64,000 nt of DNA. Source: Methylomicrobium sp051061015. GTDB taxonomy: Bacteria; Pseudomonadota; Gammaproteobacteria; Methylococcales; Methylomonadaceae. Under the pieces are notes generated by a model. The model saw only the letters and a program-made list of their open reading frames with translations, had not been told where the DNA came from and made no database searches. The stretch lies in the NCBI GenBank assembly GCA_051061015.1, contig JBPFEG010000029.1, positions 186,001 to 250,000 of the forward strand. Direction: 5' to 3'. Made by a program: the position numbers and the translations under genes. Positions 17,075 to 29,478 of this stretch are shown piece after piece (position 1 is the stretch's first letter; every line of letters begins with the position of its first letter).

Positions 17075-17488
17075 GAGTCCATCAACAAGATCGGCTATCG
17101 ACTGAAATGCCTGAAGCTGAATTTTGTCGAGCAATCCTCAACTCTAGATAGACGGCTTGTTTAATATTATGGATGTCAAAATTTGCCGTGCTTGAATGGA
17201 GTGAGATCTGTATCACGAAATTGCCTCTAACCGGAAGTGTCGTTGTGACTACCACAAGCCTAGTTCATAAAGACAATTTATCAAATGAGGTTAAGGCAGC
17301 GTTCAGATTCAGTCCGCCAAAAGGCCTGACCGGCCTTATCCCCCTTCCAAAACAGATTATCCGGATTTAGCCTTCAATATCTCATTTTTATAGTCATTTG
17401 TTCTGCTAGTATTCGAAAGGCTATAAGGCGGACTCGCGCCACCTCCTGCATCCCTGCAGTCGTGGCGCGACAGGTTAAAAATGCAGCG
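17075..17488. other. Gene-free spacer upstream of TonB receptor
   Basis: It contains no convincing gene; a 65-codon frame at 17173-17370 has no family resemblance. It does contain a 6-base stem (AAGGCC/GGCCTT, 17321-17337) and the repeat at 17435-17469. Both the receptor promoter (minus strand) and the end of the cytochrome gene fall near it. Confidence 0.5.
17435..17469. repeat. Hairpin copy of dispersed repeat
   Basis: The arms CGCGCCAC/GTGGCGCG enclose CTCCTGCA-TCCC-TGCAGTC. On the minus strand the core reads like bases 26404-26435 of the 131-bp element (cacgactgca, ggatgcaggaggt), so it appears to be a partial inverted copy of that family. It also lies 19 bases past the cytochrome stop and may act as its 3' hairpin. 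Confidence 0.55.
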
Positions 17489-18835
17489 TTAAATTGATTT
17501 TAAATATTCGACCAGTTGATTTTTCTCCTGGTCAGACAGTCCCAGACTGAGTTGCGCGTTGTAATGGTTCACCACATCCAGCAGTGTGGCAAATCGTCCG
17601 TCATGATAAAAGCCGCCTTTGGTATGGGTCCACAGGCCTTTTAGCGGTGCGGTTCGGTAGCGTTTGTCGGGTGATCTGTTCGCTTGAAAATCGTCTATGC
17701 CGATCTCTTCCGCGGCATGCATATTCCATCCAGGCTCGCTATAAGTCGGCGGAACATGGCACGTCGCGCATTTGCCTTTGGCTTCGAAAATCTGTTTGCC
17801 GCTGGCGGCAGCGGATGGGTCGAAACTGCCTTGGGGCGCCGCTGGTGCTGGAAGCGCCAGCTGATATAAATGCAGCGCCGGCAACTTGGAACTGACAAGG
17901 TCGGGATTGTTGCGCACGTTGTCGAAACCGGCTTTGGCGGCAACCGGAAATTGCACCGCATCTTTCAAGCGTGGATCGAAGAACGTTCCTTTCCCGTGCA
18001 TTTCCAGTATGGCCACAAAGGCATTCCAGTAGGGCACAGAGCCCCAGCCGGTCCATGTATGCAGATTGACGCCAGCCAGCCCGAATGCGGGCGGGATAAG
18101 CGTTGCGCCTGAACGTCCGTCCGGACGGAAGGCTTTGCCGTCGAGAATAAGCTCGGCATCGAATTTTCCCGGGCCCCATGAACCCAGCACGGTGCGCACC
18201 GTATCCTCGTTGACGTCGAGCAATGTAGTGAATGCCGTGAGATCAGGGGAAAGATTGATGATCGCGCCGACATTGAGATCGCGATTGGCCCAGCCATCGA
18301 GTCGATGACCAATTCCGGCGGTCAATGAGTTGTCCACGGTGGAATGGCAGAGAGCGCATTGGATGCCGATCGAATTCAGTTGGCCTTGGTTGTCAAAGAT
18401 GCCGGTGAGGCCGACAACCGCATTTTGACGCAGTAGCTCAACGGTGACCGCCGGATCATCCAGATTGACGCGACCGTTTTTCAAGGCGGATCTGGTCCTA
18501 CCCCGAAGCGCATCCATATCAACCTTGAGACCTACATCTAGTGCCGTCTTCGGGCTCACGCCCGGTCCCACGCCGCCTAAACCTACGCCTTTTATTGCCT
18601 GATGTAATTGCAGCGTACCGCCCCAAAATGCCTCGTCGCCGAATGTATCGAAACGAAAAATCTTCCTGCCTTCGTCCAACGTTTTCGGCGTTTGTTTATT
18701 AATTTGCTTATCAAGTTTTGTCAGCAGCAACCGTTTGACGCCAGGCTTGTCAGCGGCAAAGGCCGTGCCGTAATTAACCCATAAAAAGACAGCTAATATG
18801 GGAACAGTCAGGATATCTATCCAACACCGTTTCAT
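17489..18835 (-). CDS. Exported di-heme cytochrome c
   Basis: 448 residues from the ATG at 18835, chosen because TGGAGG lies seven bases upstream and a signal peptide (KRCWIDILTVPILAVFLW...TAFA) follows; the frame itself is open to 18892. There are two c-type heme sites, CALCH (160-164) and CATCH (356-360). The C-terminal GGFYHDGRFATLLDVVNHYNAQL closely resembles the last helix region of di-heme cytochrome c peroxidase-like proteins. The role may be peroxide reduction or periplasmic electron transfer; the first heme domain is unusual in length (about 300 residues before the second site). It is transcribed alone. Confidence 0.8.
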   Translation of the reverse strand: MKRCWIDILTVPILAVFLWVNYGTAFAADKPGVKRLLLTKLDKQINKQTPKTLDEGRKIFRFDTFGDEAFWGGTLQLHQAIKGVGLGGVGPGVSPKTALDVGLKVDMDALRGRTRSALKNGRVNLDDPAVTVELLRQNAVVGLTGIFDNQGQLNSIGIQCALCHSTVDNSLTAGIGHRLDGWANRDLNVGAIINLSPDLTAFTTLLDVNEDTVRTVLGSWGPGKFDAELILDGKAFRPDGRSGATLIPPAFGLAGVNLHTWTGWGSVPYWNAFVAILEMHGKGTFFDPRLKDAVQFPVAAKAGFDNVRNNPDLVSSKLPALHLYQLALPAPAAPQGSFDPSAAASGKQIFEAKGKCATCHVPPTYSEPGWNMHAAEEIGIDDFQANRSPDKRYRTAPLKGLWTHTKGGFYHDGRFATLLDVVNHYNAQLSLGLSDQEKNQLVEYLKSI

Positions 18836-19165
18836 AATAACCTCCATTTTCCAGATTAGAAGTTGAGGCACGAATGACAGATGATAGGACACTATTCTCT
18901 TAACTCATGCCCAGAATAAAAGATTTTATACTCAAGTTTAAAGGCTCTGTCTGTACGAAATGGCACATTTTGCTGTTGGAGCAGCACTGAGAAAAGCTGG
19001 ATAGGGCAGGATGAGGAAGGAACCCCATCGTACGCGATAGATAAGCTTTATACCTCAGCCCGTCCAATGGGCATGAAAAGGTTCGGGCAGAGATCGGTTT
19101 CGTTGCCTTCGAAGATGGCGGATTGCCTATCGGCGAATCCGCCCCTTATGAATTCTTTTTGACAG
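18836..19165. other. Gene-free spacer between cytochrome and yfdX-like genes
   Basis: No coding sequence is supported. It holds a short copy of the dispersed palindrome at 19117-19143 and the promoter region for the cytochrome gene. Confidence 0.5.
19117..19143. repeat. Short palindromic copy of dispersed repeat
   Basis: GGCGGATTGCC, a short loop, then GGCGAATCCGCC forms an imperfect hairpin. It is almost identical to the right end of the 131-bp element (26494-26519). It lies downstream of the yfdX-like stop codon. Confidence 0.6.
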
Positions 19166-20107
19166 TTATTTAGACGGATGCATCACTTTATTCTTGAGCT
19201 CTAACAGCGTGTTTTTGACCTTCTCCCAAGCAGCGGCGGATTTTTTAGAATGAATTACGTCTTTTATATCGTCAATGGCAGTATAAAGCTGCTTGTAATC
19301 ATCCTTTTCGCCATAGCCCAATGTTTCGGCCAATGACAATTGATCTTTTGCATCATTTGTCAATTTTAGAATGGCATCTCGGCTGGCTTGCTTTGACAAA
19401 TCGTCTTTATGCTCCATTTCCGACGCTTGCGTTAACATCGATTCCGCCCGCAGCAGGGGCAAGGGAATAATTTCCGTGGTGTTAACAAGCGTGTTCAGAA
19501 CATCGTATAACACGGCTTTAGCTTCATCCATTTTGCCTTTATCGGTAAGAGCGACAGCGTCTTTGATGGCTGTCGGGAATGTGCCTAAAGGAATGCTTGT
19601 CGTGGTAATCCGCACTTCGCTGACCAACTGATTCAAGATTTTACGGGCATCCTGGACTTTGTGTTTGGCCAAAAGCGCCTCAGTTTGGTCGAGTAGCGTC
19701 TGCACCTGGTTGGCGCCGGCGTCTTTGTCGTTCAGCTCGAAATCATTTACATCGGCTTCTACATTGGCCGGAATCAGTTCCAAGTTAGGGTATTTTGCCA
19801 AAATAATATCCAGCTTCCCCATAACTTCCTGCAGTAATGCCATCGCCTTTTTCGAATCTTGTTTTTGCAGGGCCAAGAGTGCATTTTGAGTGCCGGTAAT
19901 CGCCTCCAAGGCTTCATGTTCGATTTGTACCTGTTTTTCGCCCAGAAATTTTTGCTTCATCATCTGAGACTCTTTGTCACCAGGCTTCGTCGAAGGAACA
20001 GTCGTAGCGGCAGAGGGAACTGCTGAAATCGGCTGCATCGCGCCTGCGGATGCGGTGATTATAATTGCCATCGCAATGGCAGATTTTTTCAATTGATGCT
20101 TTCTCAT
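19166..20107 (-). CDS. YfdX-family exported protein
   Basis: 313 residues with a clear signal peptide (RKHQLKKSAIAMAIIITASAGAMQPISA). The mature protein is helical and charged, with the YfdX-like order: a KFLGEKQVQIEHEALEAI helix, a middle VEADVNDFELNDKDA segment, SIPLGTFPTAIKDAVALTDKGK, and a C-terminal Lys-rich helix. Enteric YfdX is a periplasmic protein induced by EvgA and linked to acid or drug stress; its biochemical role is unclear. It is a single gene here, with no partner that reveals function. Confidence 0.8.
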   Translation of the reverse strand: MRKHQLKKSAIAMAIIITASAGAMQPISAVPSAATTVPSTKPGDKESQMMKQKFLGEKQVQIEHEALEAITGTQNALLALQKQDSKKAMALLQEVMGKLDIILAKYPNLELIPANVEADVNDFELNDKDAGANQVQTLLDQTEALLAKHKVQDARKILNQLVSEVRITTTSIPLGTFPTAIKDAVALTDKGKMDEAKAVLYDVLNTLVNTTEIIPLPLLRAESMLTQASEMEHKDDLSKQASRDAILKLTNDAKDQLSLAETLGYGEKDDYKQLYTAIDDIKDVIHSKKSAAAWEKVKNTLLELKNKVMHPSK

Positions 20108-20848
20108 GCCTTTATCCTCTCAGTAATAAACCGTCATGAGCTGTACGGAATTTACTCATGACGCGATTGAATAGAAAGATTCTTATCAACTCGAAAGAGG
20201 ACAGCAAATTGTATACCATCAGATACAGCGCCTATTCCTACATGGGCGCTTTCGGTCGGGCTGGCCTTCAAAAACCCTTTATGTTCGTATCCTTAGCTTC
20301 AGAACTTTCGCATAGATGTGTCATTAATGGACTTGCAATCGATAATGGGCTACCCCACTAAATGTATTTTTAATGGTTTCAATAAACGCATGACTTTGGT
20401 TGTTTACCACCTGGGCCGCAAGGGCGGTTTCGCACAATGACTGCACAGGCGCAGGAGATAGGGCAACGCAGGGAGCAGTTGCCGAGCAAACCAATAATAT
20501 GGCGGATTGACTGCCGGCGAATCCGCCTTGCGGGTTAATTTCATTGAAAATTTTCCAGTAAAGGGGAACAATCCGGAAACTTTGATTCCCTAAATAAAGG
20601 GTGGTTTGTTTGAGCGGCAGGGAAAAAAGGAGGGAGTGTTTTCCCGTTTTCCAATCTCATGGTGGATTTGGCAGGAAACGAGGGAAATATGTCATTATGC
20701 AAAAAATTCTGAGCGTATATTGGAGCCAGCCATTCATTCTTTTCATAAAGAACAGGAATTTGACGCAGTTGATGAGGGGATCAGCCATAGCAACAGTCAG
20801 TTCCCGTGGTTGAATAAAATTTTACTCAACAGCCCGAGGAATTAACCC
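20108..20848. other. 741-base stretch without a supported gene
   Basis: Short frames at 20158-20361, 20601-20813 and 20606-20845 have no family features or good starts. The stretch holds one near-complete copy of the dispersed repeat (20422-20527) and the promoter region of the small gene at 20849. Base composition shifts to AT-rich in parts, which suggests decayed or accessory DNA. Confidence 0.5.
20422..20527. repeat. Diverged copy of the 131-bp repeat element
   Basis: It shares an 18-base identical core (TAGGGCAACGCAGGGAGC, 20459-20476) with 26433-26450, and the flanking order (gactgca, gcaggag, gttgccgagcaa, atggcggattg, ggcgaatccgcc) is the same. The left terminal repeat is damaged (GGGCGGTTTCGC) while the right end is preserved, so this is an older copy of the element upstream of dnaE. 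Confidence 0.7.
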
Positions 20849-21061
20849 ATGAACACATCAGATGAATACAGTCATGTGCTCGATGAATTTATCGAGCGGA
20901 GTGCCAGGATCGATAAATTGGTGCAGCAATCTCGGCAAGGTACGGATGTAGCGAAAGAGCTTGAAGCGCTGCGAGCCAAACAGCGAGAAGCCAACCAAAT
21001 ATTACAAAAATTAGAAGTGTCCAGCAGCGATATTTGGGAAAATATCGGAAACGGCGGTTAG
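20849..21061 (+). CDS. Small coiled-coil hypothetical protein
   Basis: 70 residues, acidic and helical (EFIERSARIDKLVQQSRQG, KELEALRAKQREANQILQKLE), consistent with a short coiled coil. GAGGAATT lies 8 bases before the ATG, a fair ribosome site. No signal peptide, membrane helix or Cys. I do not recognise the family. It lies ahead of a repeat doublet and the SIR2-TPR gene on the same strand, but 245 bases separate them, so joint transcription is uncertain. Confidence 0.5.
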   Translation: MNTSDEYSHVLDEFIERSARIDKLVQQSRQGTDVAKELEALRAKQREANQILQKLEVSSSDIWENIGNGG

Positions 21062-21078
21062 AAGCCCAAGAGTAGTAA

Positions 21079-21210
21079 TTGGGGTGAGGCACGAGCCCCA
21101 ACACGACAGCCGTTAAATCATCGGCAAACATTCTGTAGCAGCAAAAGCTAACAAAAACGTCATTAGCATTTCGAAATCCTAAAAGCGTTGGGGTTCGTGC
21201 CTCACCCCAA
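21079..21210. repeat. Inverted REP doublet with 24-base arms
   Basis: The arms at 21079-21102 and 21187-21210 are inverted copies with one mismatch. Each arm alone is also a hairpin (TTGGGG...CCCCAA). The 84-base centre is unrelated and has no frame. This paired-REP layout is typical of elements mobilised by a REP-associated (RAYT-like) transposase acting in trans. Confidence 0.7.
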
Positions 21211-21305
21211 CCTACCCCAACGTGCGCGGTACATGGCCTAATTGGCAGTAAGTTGCCTGTTTACATTATAATCAACGCACCATAAGCGTTAATATCAAAA
21301 CAAGC

Positions 21306-22844
21306 ATGACCTTACGCAAAATCAAACAGGCTCAATTGATCAGAGTATTCAAGGATTTACAGAATCATCACGACGATGGCTGTTGTTTTTTGCTGGGTGC
21401 AGGGGCATCTTTCACATCCGGTATTCCTACCGGTGGGCAGTTGGCGCGGGAATGGTATGGAGAGTTGAAGGAAATCATGGATGCCGGCGAACTTGACGCC
21501 TGGTATCGAGAAATCGGGTTCGATACCGACCGTATCGCCGAATTTTATCCGCAAATTTTCGAACGGCGATTCCGCGATCATCCTGCAACCGGCTATTACC
21601 GCTTGCAGGACTGCATGAAGAATGCCGAACCGGGCATCGGCTATTCCTTTCTCGCCCAGATACTGGCCGATACCCAGCATAAGTTCGTGATCACCACCAA
21701 TTTCGATCACATGGTCGAGGACGCTATTCGCACTTACACGGCCGAACGCCCCTTGGTATGCGGGCACGAATCGCTGGCGCAATATATCAATGCCCGGAGC
21801 ATTCGGCCCACGATCATCAAGGTCCATCGCGATTTGCTGTTGCAGCCGTTCAACGGCACGCAAAATACTCAAAATCTCGACGAAGCCTGGAAGGCGACGT
21901 TGACTCCGATCTTGCAGCAATATCACTTGGTCGTAGTTGCCTACGGTGGCAACGACGGTAGTTTGATGAACTATCTCAAAGGCATAGAAAGGCGGAAAGG
22001 CATCTATTGGTGCTGCCGAAACGAAGGGGAACTGAACGATAGGATTAGAGAAACCCTCGATCCCGGCAAAGACTGCATCGTCGAAATTTCCGGATTCGAC
22101 CAATTGATGCTCGAATTGAACATCGCATACGAGTATCCGTTATTGATCGACAGAGACAATTTGGAAGATAGCCGAATGGTGAAAATCGCTTTGGAAAAAG
22201 CCGAGCGCTACTGTCAGCAATTGGAAAAATTGGGCGAAAAAACCGCCGAAGAAACCGTAATAGCGACGCGGGAAGGCAATGTAGCGGATAAAGAAGCAGT
22301 ACTCAAATTGTTCGGTTTGGGTGAAAAGACAATTTTAACCCCAAATAAATGGTGGGAAATTCAACTCAAAATTAATCAAGAAAAAGATGCTGATCGCAAA
22401 TTAGTGCTTTATCAAAAAGCCTTGGAAATATTACCCAACAGTGCCGGATTATCTTTAAGTTACGCGCGATTCCTTGAAATTATTCGGAAGGACTATGACC
22501 AGGCCGAAGCGTTCTACTGCAAGGCCTTAGAGCTCGATCCGAACAATGCCGCTACAGACAGTAATTATTCCGGGTTTCTGCTCGCACAAGGCAGGAAAGA
22601 AAAAGCGTTGCAAGGCGAAAGGGAGGACAAAGTGCTGAATTGCTGGTTTTATCGGCTTGCTCATTACCCCGCTTGGCGCGAGCAGGCCAGGCAGGAAATT
22701 AAAGCCTTGCTGGAAAAAGGCGTGCGCTCGCCGTATTGGGATTTTACCCCCAACATCGAGCGCGCCGTGCAGGACGGTTATCCCGACCCCGGAGAACTGC
22801 GGCAAATCGCGGTGCAAATCAATCAGGTTCAGGTAAGCAAGTAG
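21306..22844 (+). CDS. SIR2-domain protein with C-terminal TPRs, candidate defence NADase
   Basis: 512 residues. The N-terminal SIR2-like domain has the NAD-binding GAGAS (31-35) and SGIPT (38-42), TTNFDH (130-135), a catalytic-type histidine in KVHRD (H174) and a late VVAYGGNDGSL strand-loop. It lacks the zinc-binding cysteine quartet of true sirtuin deacetylases. From about 355 to 435 two or three TPR-like repeats follow (YQKALEILPN, AEAFYCKALELDPNN). Single-gene SIR2 proteins with an added sensor region are known antiphage NADases, so abortive-infection defence is plausible. No adjacent defence gene is visible; the gene is flanked by repeats and by dnaE on the opposite strand. Confidence 0.75.
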   Translation: MTLRKIKQAQLIRVFKDLQNHHDDGCCFLLGAGASFTSGIPTGGQLAREWYGELKEIMDAGELDAWYREIGFDTDRIAEFYPQIFERRFRDHPATGYYRLQDCMKNAEPGIGYSFLAQILADTQHKFVITTNFDHMVEDAIRTYTAERPLVCGHESLAQYINARSIRPTIIKVHRDLLLQPFNGTQNTQNLDEAWKATLTPILQQYHLVVVAYGGNDGSLMNYLKGIERRKGIYWCCRNEGELNDRIRETLDPGKDCIVEISGFDQLMLELNIAYEYPLLIDRDNLEDSRMVKIALEKAERYCQQLEKLGEKTAEETVIATREGNVADKEAVLKLFGLGEKTILTPNKWWEIQLKINQEKDADRKLVLYQKALEILPNSAGLSLSYARFLEIIRKDYDQAEAFYCKALELDPNNAATDSNYSGFLLAQGRKEKALQGEREDKVLNCWFYRLAHYPAWREQARQEIKALLEKGVRSPYWDFTPNIERAVQDGYPDPGELRQIAVQINQVQVSK

Positions 22845-22880
22845 GGGAATCCGGCGCTTGGGAATCCTGGTTGTACTATG

Positions 22881-26363
<3,483 letters not shown>

Positions 26364-26392
26364 GGATCTACTTCTTATCTCTGGGATAAAAC

Positions 26393-26523
26393 GTAGGGCG
26401 GATTCGCGTCACGACTGCATGGATGCAGGAGGTAGGGCAACGCAGGGAGCGATTGCCGAGCAATCCGCCGGTGATCGACAGAGGCCTCAAAATGGCGGAT
26501 TGCCTTCGGCGAATCCGCCCTAC
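26393..26523. mobile_element. 131-bp MITE-like element with perfect 15-bp terminal inverted repeats
   Basis: The left end GTAGGGCGGATTCGC (26393-26407) is the exact reverse complement of the right end (26509-26523). Inside are two further palindromic segments, GCATGGATGC near 26418 and the hairpin GGCGGATTGCC/GGCGAATCCGCC at the right end. No frame codes for a transposase. Related copies lie at 20422-20527, 19117-19143 and 17435-17469. The element fills most of the gap between ppa and dnaE, so it lies in the dnaE promoter or leader region. Confidence 0.75.
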
Positions 26524-26586
26524 AATTCTTTTCATTATCAATGGTTTGCGAAATCCATGATTGTGGTTTTCCGGCAATAGTACTCT

Positions 26587-27213
26587 TCACAAATCCTCGA
26601 TGCCGTTGAACAGGCTCATGTAATCCTGCATCGCGCGCTTGATTACCTCATGCGCTTCGGCGCGGCCGTACACATCGGTAATCTCGCAGGTGGATTTTTC
26701 GCCGGGCAGGTTTTTATAAGTCAGAAAATAGTGCATCAGCCGGTTAATGTAAGAACTCGGACAATCCGACACATCGTTCCACTGGCGGTAAAATTCGTCG
26801 CCTTTCATCACCGCGATGATCTTGTCGTCCGCGTCGCCATTGTCGAGCAGGCGGAATCCGCCGACCGGTATCGCCTGCAGGATGATGTCGCCGTGCGAGA
26901 CGCTGCGTTCGCTCAGCACGCAGATATCGAGCGGGTCTCCGTCGCCTTTGATGCCGGTTCTGCCCGATTTCAGTGCCGCGAATTCGGCGACCTTATTGCC
27001 GCAGTAAGTGCGCGGGACGAAGCCGTACAACGTCGGTACCATGTTCGAAAATTTTTGCGGCCGGTCGATTTTCAGATAGCCGCTCTGCTTGTCGATTTCG
27101 TATTTGACCGTATCGGTCGGCACGATTTCGATGAACGCATTGACTATGGACGGCGTACTATCGCCCGCGCTGATGCCGTGCCAGGGATGGGCTTTATAGT
27201 GGTAGTTGTTCAT
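26587..27213 (-). CDS. ppa: Inorganic pyrophosphatase, family I
   Basis: Cytoplasmic enzyme hydrolysing pyrophosphate to two phosphates and so driving biosynthetic reactions. The metal-binding signature is DGDPLDICVL, with upstream EID..YLKIDRP and YGFVPRTYC also typical of family I. The frame extends to 27255, but the ATG at 27213 (MNNYHYKAHPW), with AAGGA ten bases upstream, gives 208 residues and fits the family. C-terminal IEDL. Between it and dnaE lies the 131-bp repeat element. Confidence 0.92.
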   Translation of the reverse strand: MNNYHYKAHPWHGISAGDSTPSIVNAFIEIVPTDTVKYEIDKQSGYLKIDRPQKFSNMVPTLYGFVPRTYCGNKVAEFAALKSGRTGIKGDGDPLDICVLSERSVSHGDIILQAIPVGGFRLLDNGDADDKIIAVMKGDEFYRQWNDVSDCPSSYINRLMHYFLTYKNLPGEKSTCEITDVYGRAEAHEVIKRAMQDYMSLFNGIEDL

Positions 27214-27398
27214 AAACTTTGGGTCCTTAAAGGGGCGATATTGCATCGTTGCCACTCCGTCTCAGAGGATGAGTTGAACATATAAACTGCAGCCTCGCTA
27301 CAGTGTAACCGAATCGAAGGATTAGAGGCCTCGATTGTTCAAATCACACCGAAGCTGCACAAACAAAATAAGAATACGGGATAGGGCATAGCCCGGCA

Positions 27399-28232
27399 TC
27401 AAACCGAAATCGATGCCTTGATCGGATCGTGCGCCTGATACCCCTCGATTTCGAAATCCTCGTACCGGTAATCGAACAGCGAATCCGGCCTGCGTTTCAG
27501 GACCAGCCGCGGCAAAGGGTAGGGCGTACGGCTCAGCTGCAATCGGGTCTGCTCCAGATGGTTCAGGTACAAGTGTACATCACCCCCGGTCCAGATAAAA
27601 TCGCCGACCTCGAGACCGGTCTGCTGTGCGATCATATGGGTCAGCAATGCATAGCTCGCGATGTTGAACGGCACGCCCAGAAACGTATCGCAGCTGCGTT
27701 GATACAGCTGGCAGGACAGCCGTCCTTCCGCGACATAAAACTGAAACAGCGCATGGCAAGGCGCGAGCGCCATCCTGCCCTGCGCGACATTCGCCTGCGG
27801 ACTGATCGTTTCATCCGGCAGGTCGGCGACGTTCCAGGCAGAAACGATCATTCGGCGGCTGTTCGGCGTCGTTTTGATCTGATCGATTATCTGCTGTAGC
27901 TGGTCGACCGTGCGTCCGTCCGGCAAGGGCCAGGCGCGCCATTGCCGGCCGTATACCGGCCCCAGGTCGCCGTTTTCATCCGCCCATTCGTCCCAAATGG
28001 TCACCTTGTGTTCGTGCAGGTAGGCCAGGTTCGTATCGCCCTGCAAGAACCAGAGCAGTTCATGAATGATCGACTTCAGATGGATTTTCTTCGTGGTCAC
28101 CAGCGGAAAGCCTTCGGCCAGTGGAAAACGCAGCTGGTGCCCGAAGATCGACAGCGTGCCGCTGCCGGTTCTGTCGCCCTTTTGGACGCCTTCGTGAAGA
28201 ATCTTGTGCAGTAGATTTAGATAGGGCTGCAT
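27399..28232 (-). CDS. thyA: Thymidylate synthase
   Basis: Converts dUMP to dTMP with methylenetetrahydrofolate. 277 residues, slightly longer than the 264 of enteric ThyA. The catalytic cysteine is in LAPCHALFQFYV, the dUMP-binding segment in LYQRSCDTFLGVPFNIASYA, and the N-terminus MQPYLNLLHKILHEG plus RTGSGTLSIFGHQLRF are standard. It starts four bases after lgt, so lgt and thyA form an operon, as in many proteobacteria. Confidence 0.97.
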   Translation of the reverse strand: MQPYLNLLHKILHEGVQKGDRTGSGTLSIFGHQLRFPLAEGFPLVTTKKIHLKSIIHELLWFLQGDTNLAYLHEHKVTIWDEWADENGDLGPVYGRQWRAWPLPDGRTVDQLQQIIDQIKTTPNSRRMIVSAWNVADLPDETISPQANVAQGRMALAPCHALFQFYVAEGRLSCQLYQRSCDTFLGVPFNIASYALLTHMIAQQTGLEVGDFIWTGGDVHLYLNHLEQTRLQLSRTPYPLPRLVLKRRPDSLFDYRYEDFEIEGYQAHDPIKASISV

Positions 28233-28236
28233 GGGA

Positions 28237-29046
28237 CTACGAATTCAAGTCCTGCGTGTTCTGTGGCGCCGGTTTTTTATAAGCCCAGTAAATCATCGCC
28301 GCGCCGACAATGATCATCGGGGTCGACAATATCTGCCCCATCGTAACCCAGTCCAGTGCCAGATAACCGAGCTGCACGTCGGGCATCCGGAAGAACTCGA
28401 CAAAGAAGCGGAAGCAGCCGTAGAGCAGCAGCGCCATGCCGGTCGGCGCCATCGTGGGCCGGGGCTTGGACGTGTAAATCCACAGAATGGCGAACATCAC
28501 CACGCCCTCCAGAAACGCTTCGTAAAGCTGGGACGGATGGCGTGGCAGAGGGCCGCCGTTCGGGAACACCATCGCCCAAGGTACGTCGGTCGGACGTCCC
28601 CAGAGTTCGGAGTTGATGAAATTGCCGATCCGTCCTGCGCCCAGGCCGATCGGCGCGAGCGGCGAGATGATGTCGGTCAACTGCAGCATCGAGCAGTTCT
28701 GCTGCTTGCCGAAAAACCACATTGCGACGAATACGCCGAGCATCCCGCCGTGAAACGACATGCCGCCTTTCCAGATTTCGAACAGCACCAGCGGGTTGTG
28801 CAGGAACTCTGGAAGATTGTAAAACAGCGTGTAACCGATCCGTCCGCCCAGAATCACGCCGAGCGCGCCATAGGTAACCAGGTCTTCGATCGCCTCCGGC
28901 TTGACAGGCGACCAGGGCTTTTCGGCGCGCCGTTTTCCGAGTATCCAGACGCCGGCAAATCCGACCAGGTACATCAAACCGTACCAGTGAATCTTTAGCG
29001 GGCCAATGGCGACGGCGATCGGATCTATTTGTGGATAAGTCAGCAT
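28237..29046 (-). CDS. lgt: Prolipoprotein diacylglyceryl transferase
   Basis: Inner-membrane enzyme that attaches diacylglycerol to the lipobox cysteine of prolipoproteins. The frame is open to 29121, but MLTYPQIDPIAVAIGPL at 29046 is the normal Lgt start and gives 269 residues. The signature GRIGNFINSELWGRPT and the essential HGGMLGV motif are present, with about seven membrane segments. It lies upstream of thyA in the same operon. It would modify the several lipoproteins in this window (33218, 43248, 46313). Confidence 0.96.
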   Translation of the reverse strand: MLTYPQIDPIAVAIGPLKIHWYGLMYLVGFAGVWILGKRRAEKPWSPVKPEAIEDLVTYGALGVILGGRIGYTLFYNLPEFLHNPLVLFEIWKGGMSFHGGMLGVFVAMWFFGKQQNCSMLQLTDIISPLAPIGLGAGRIGNFINSELWGRPTDVPWAMVFPNGGPLPRHPSQLYEAFLEGVVMFAILWIYTSKPRPTMAPTGMALLLYGCFRFFVEFFRMPDVQLGYLALDWVTMGQILSTPMIIVGAAMIYWAYKKPAPQNTQDLNS

Positions 29047-29478
29047 GGTTACCAGGGACGATATGAAAATCAAACAAAGTCCCATTATACATTGGCATGA
29101 CTTACACCATAACCCATCCATGTGTTTTAGCTTCAGGAAAACGGAGAAAGCTTGAGAACGATACTATCCTATCCGCTTGATGTCGAAAAAGCCTGCTCGA
29201 TTGTCGGGACCGAATTTATGACGTTCGGTCCGATAAATGGCCTCTGCAACCATGCGAAGAGCAAAACATCTGACCAGCGGTGGCGACTACCTTGCGGGAT
29301 CCTTGGATTTTTGGGTCGTGCACCCCCCGCTGGTGTTGCCGGTTATTAACCGAGCGCATCAGCGAGGTCCGGCGAAAAAGATACGATTAAATTTTCGGAT
29401 TGCGCATCTGTCTGAATGACGCCTCATCCTTTTGCGTTGCAAGGAAACCTGTCCCCCAACAGAAGCCGGCCGGCACAT
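29047..29478. other. 432-base spacer, nothing recognised
   Basis: Frames at 29152-29349, 29237-29419 and 29416-29598 have no family features. It holds the lgt promoter region at the left and the end of the 29479 gene at the right. I see no RNA gene or clear repeat. Confidence 0.4.

Noticed and set aside
17173..17370. 65-codon plus-strand frame upstream of TonB receptor
   Set aside because: No family resemblance and includes a short stem-loop; more likely non-coding.
16900..17400. Cobalamin riboswitch before the TonB receptor
   Set aside because: No B12-box-like conserved string was found on the minus strand.
20158..20361. 67-codon frame downstream of the yfdX-like start
   Set aside because: No ribosome site, no family features; lies in a repeat-containing spacer.
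21079..21210. CRISPR-like repeat pair
   Set aside because: Only two inverted, not direct, copies with an 84-base centre; fits a REP doublet.
29047..29121. Upstream extension of lgt
   Set aside because: Lgt family alignment begins at MLTYPQIDP; the extra 25 residues are Cys-rich and not family-like.
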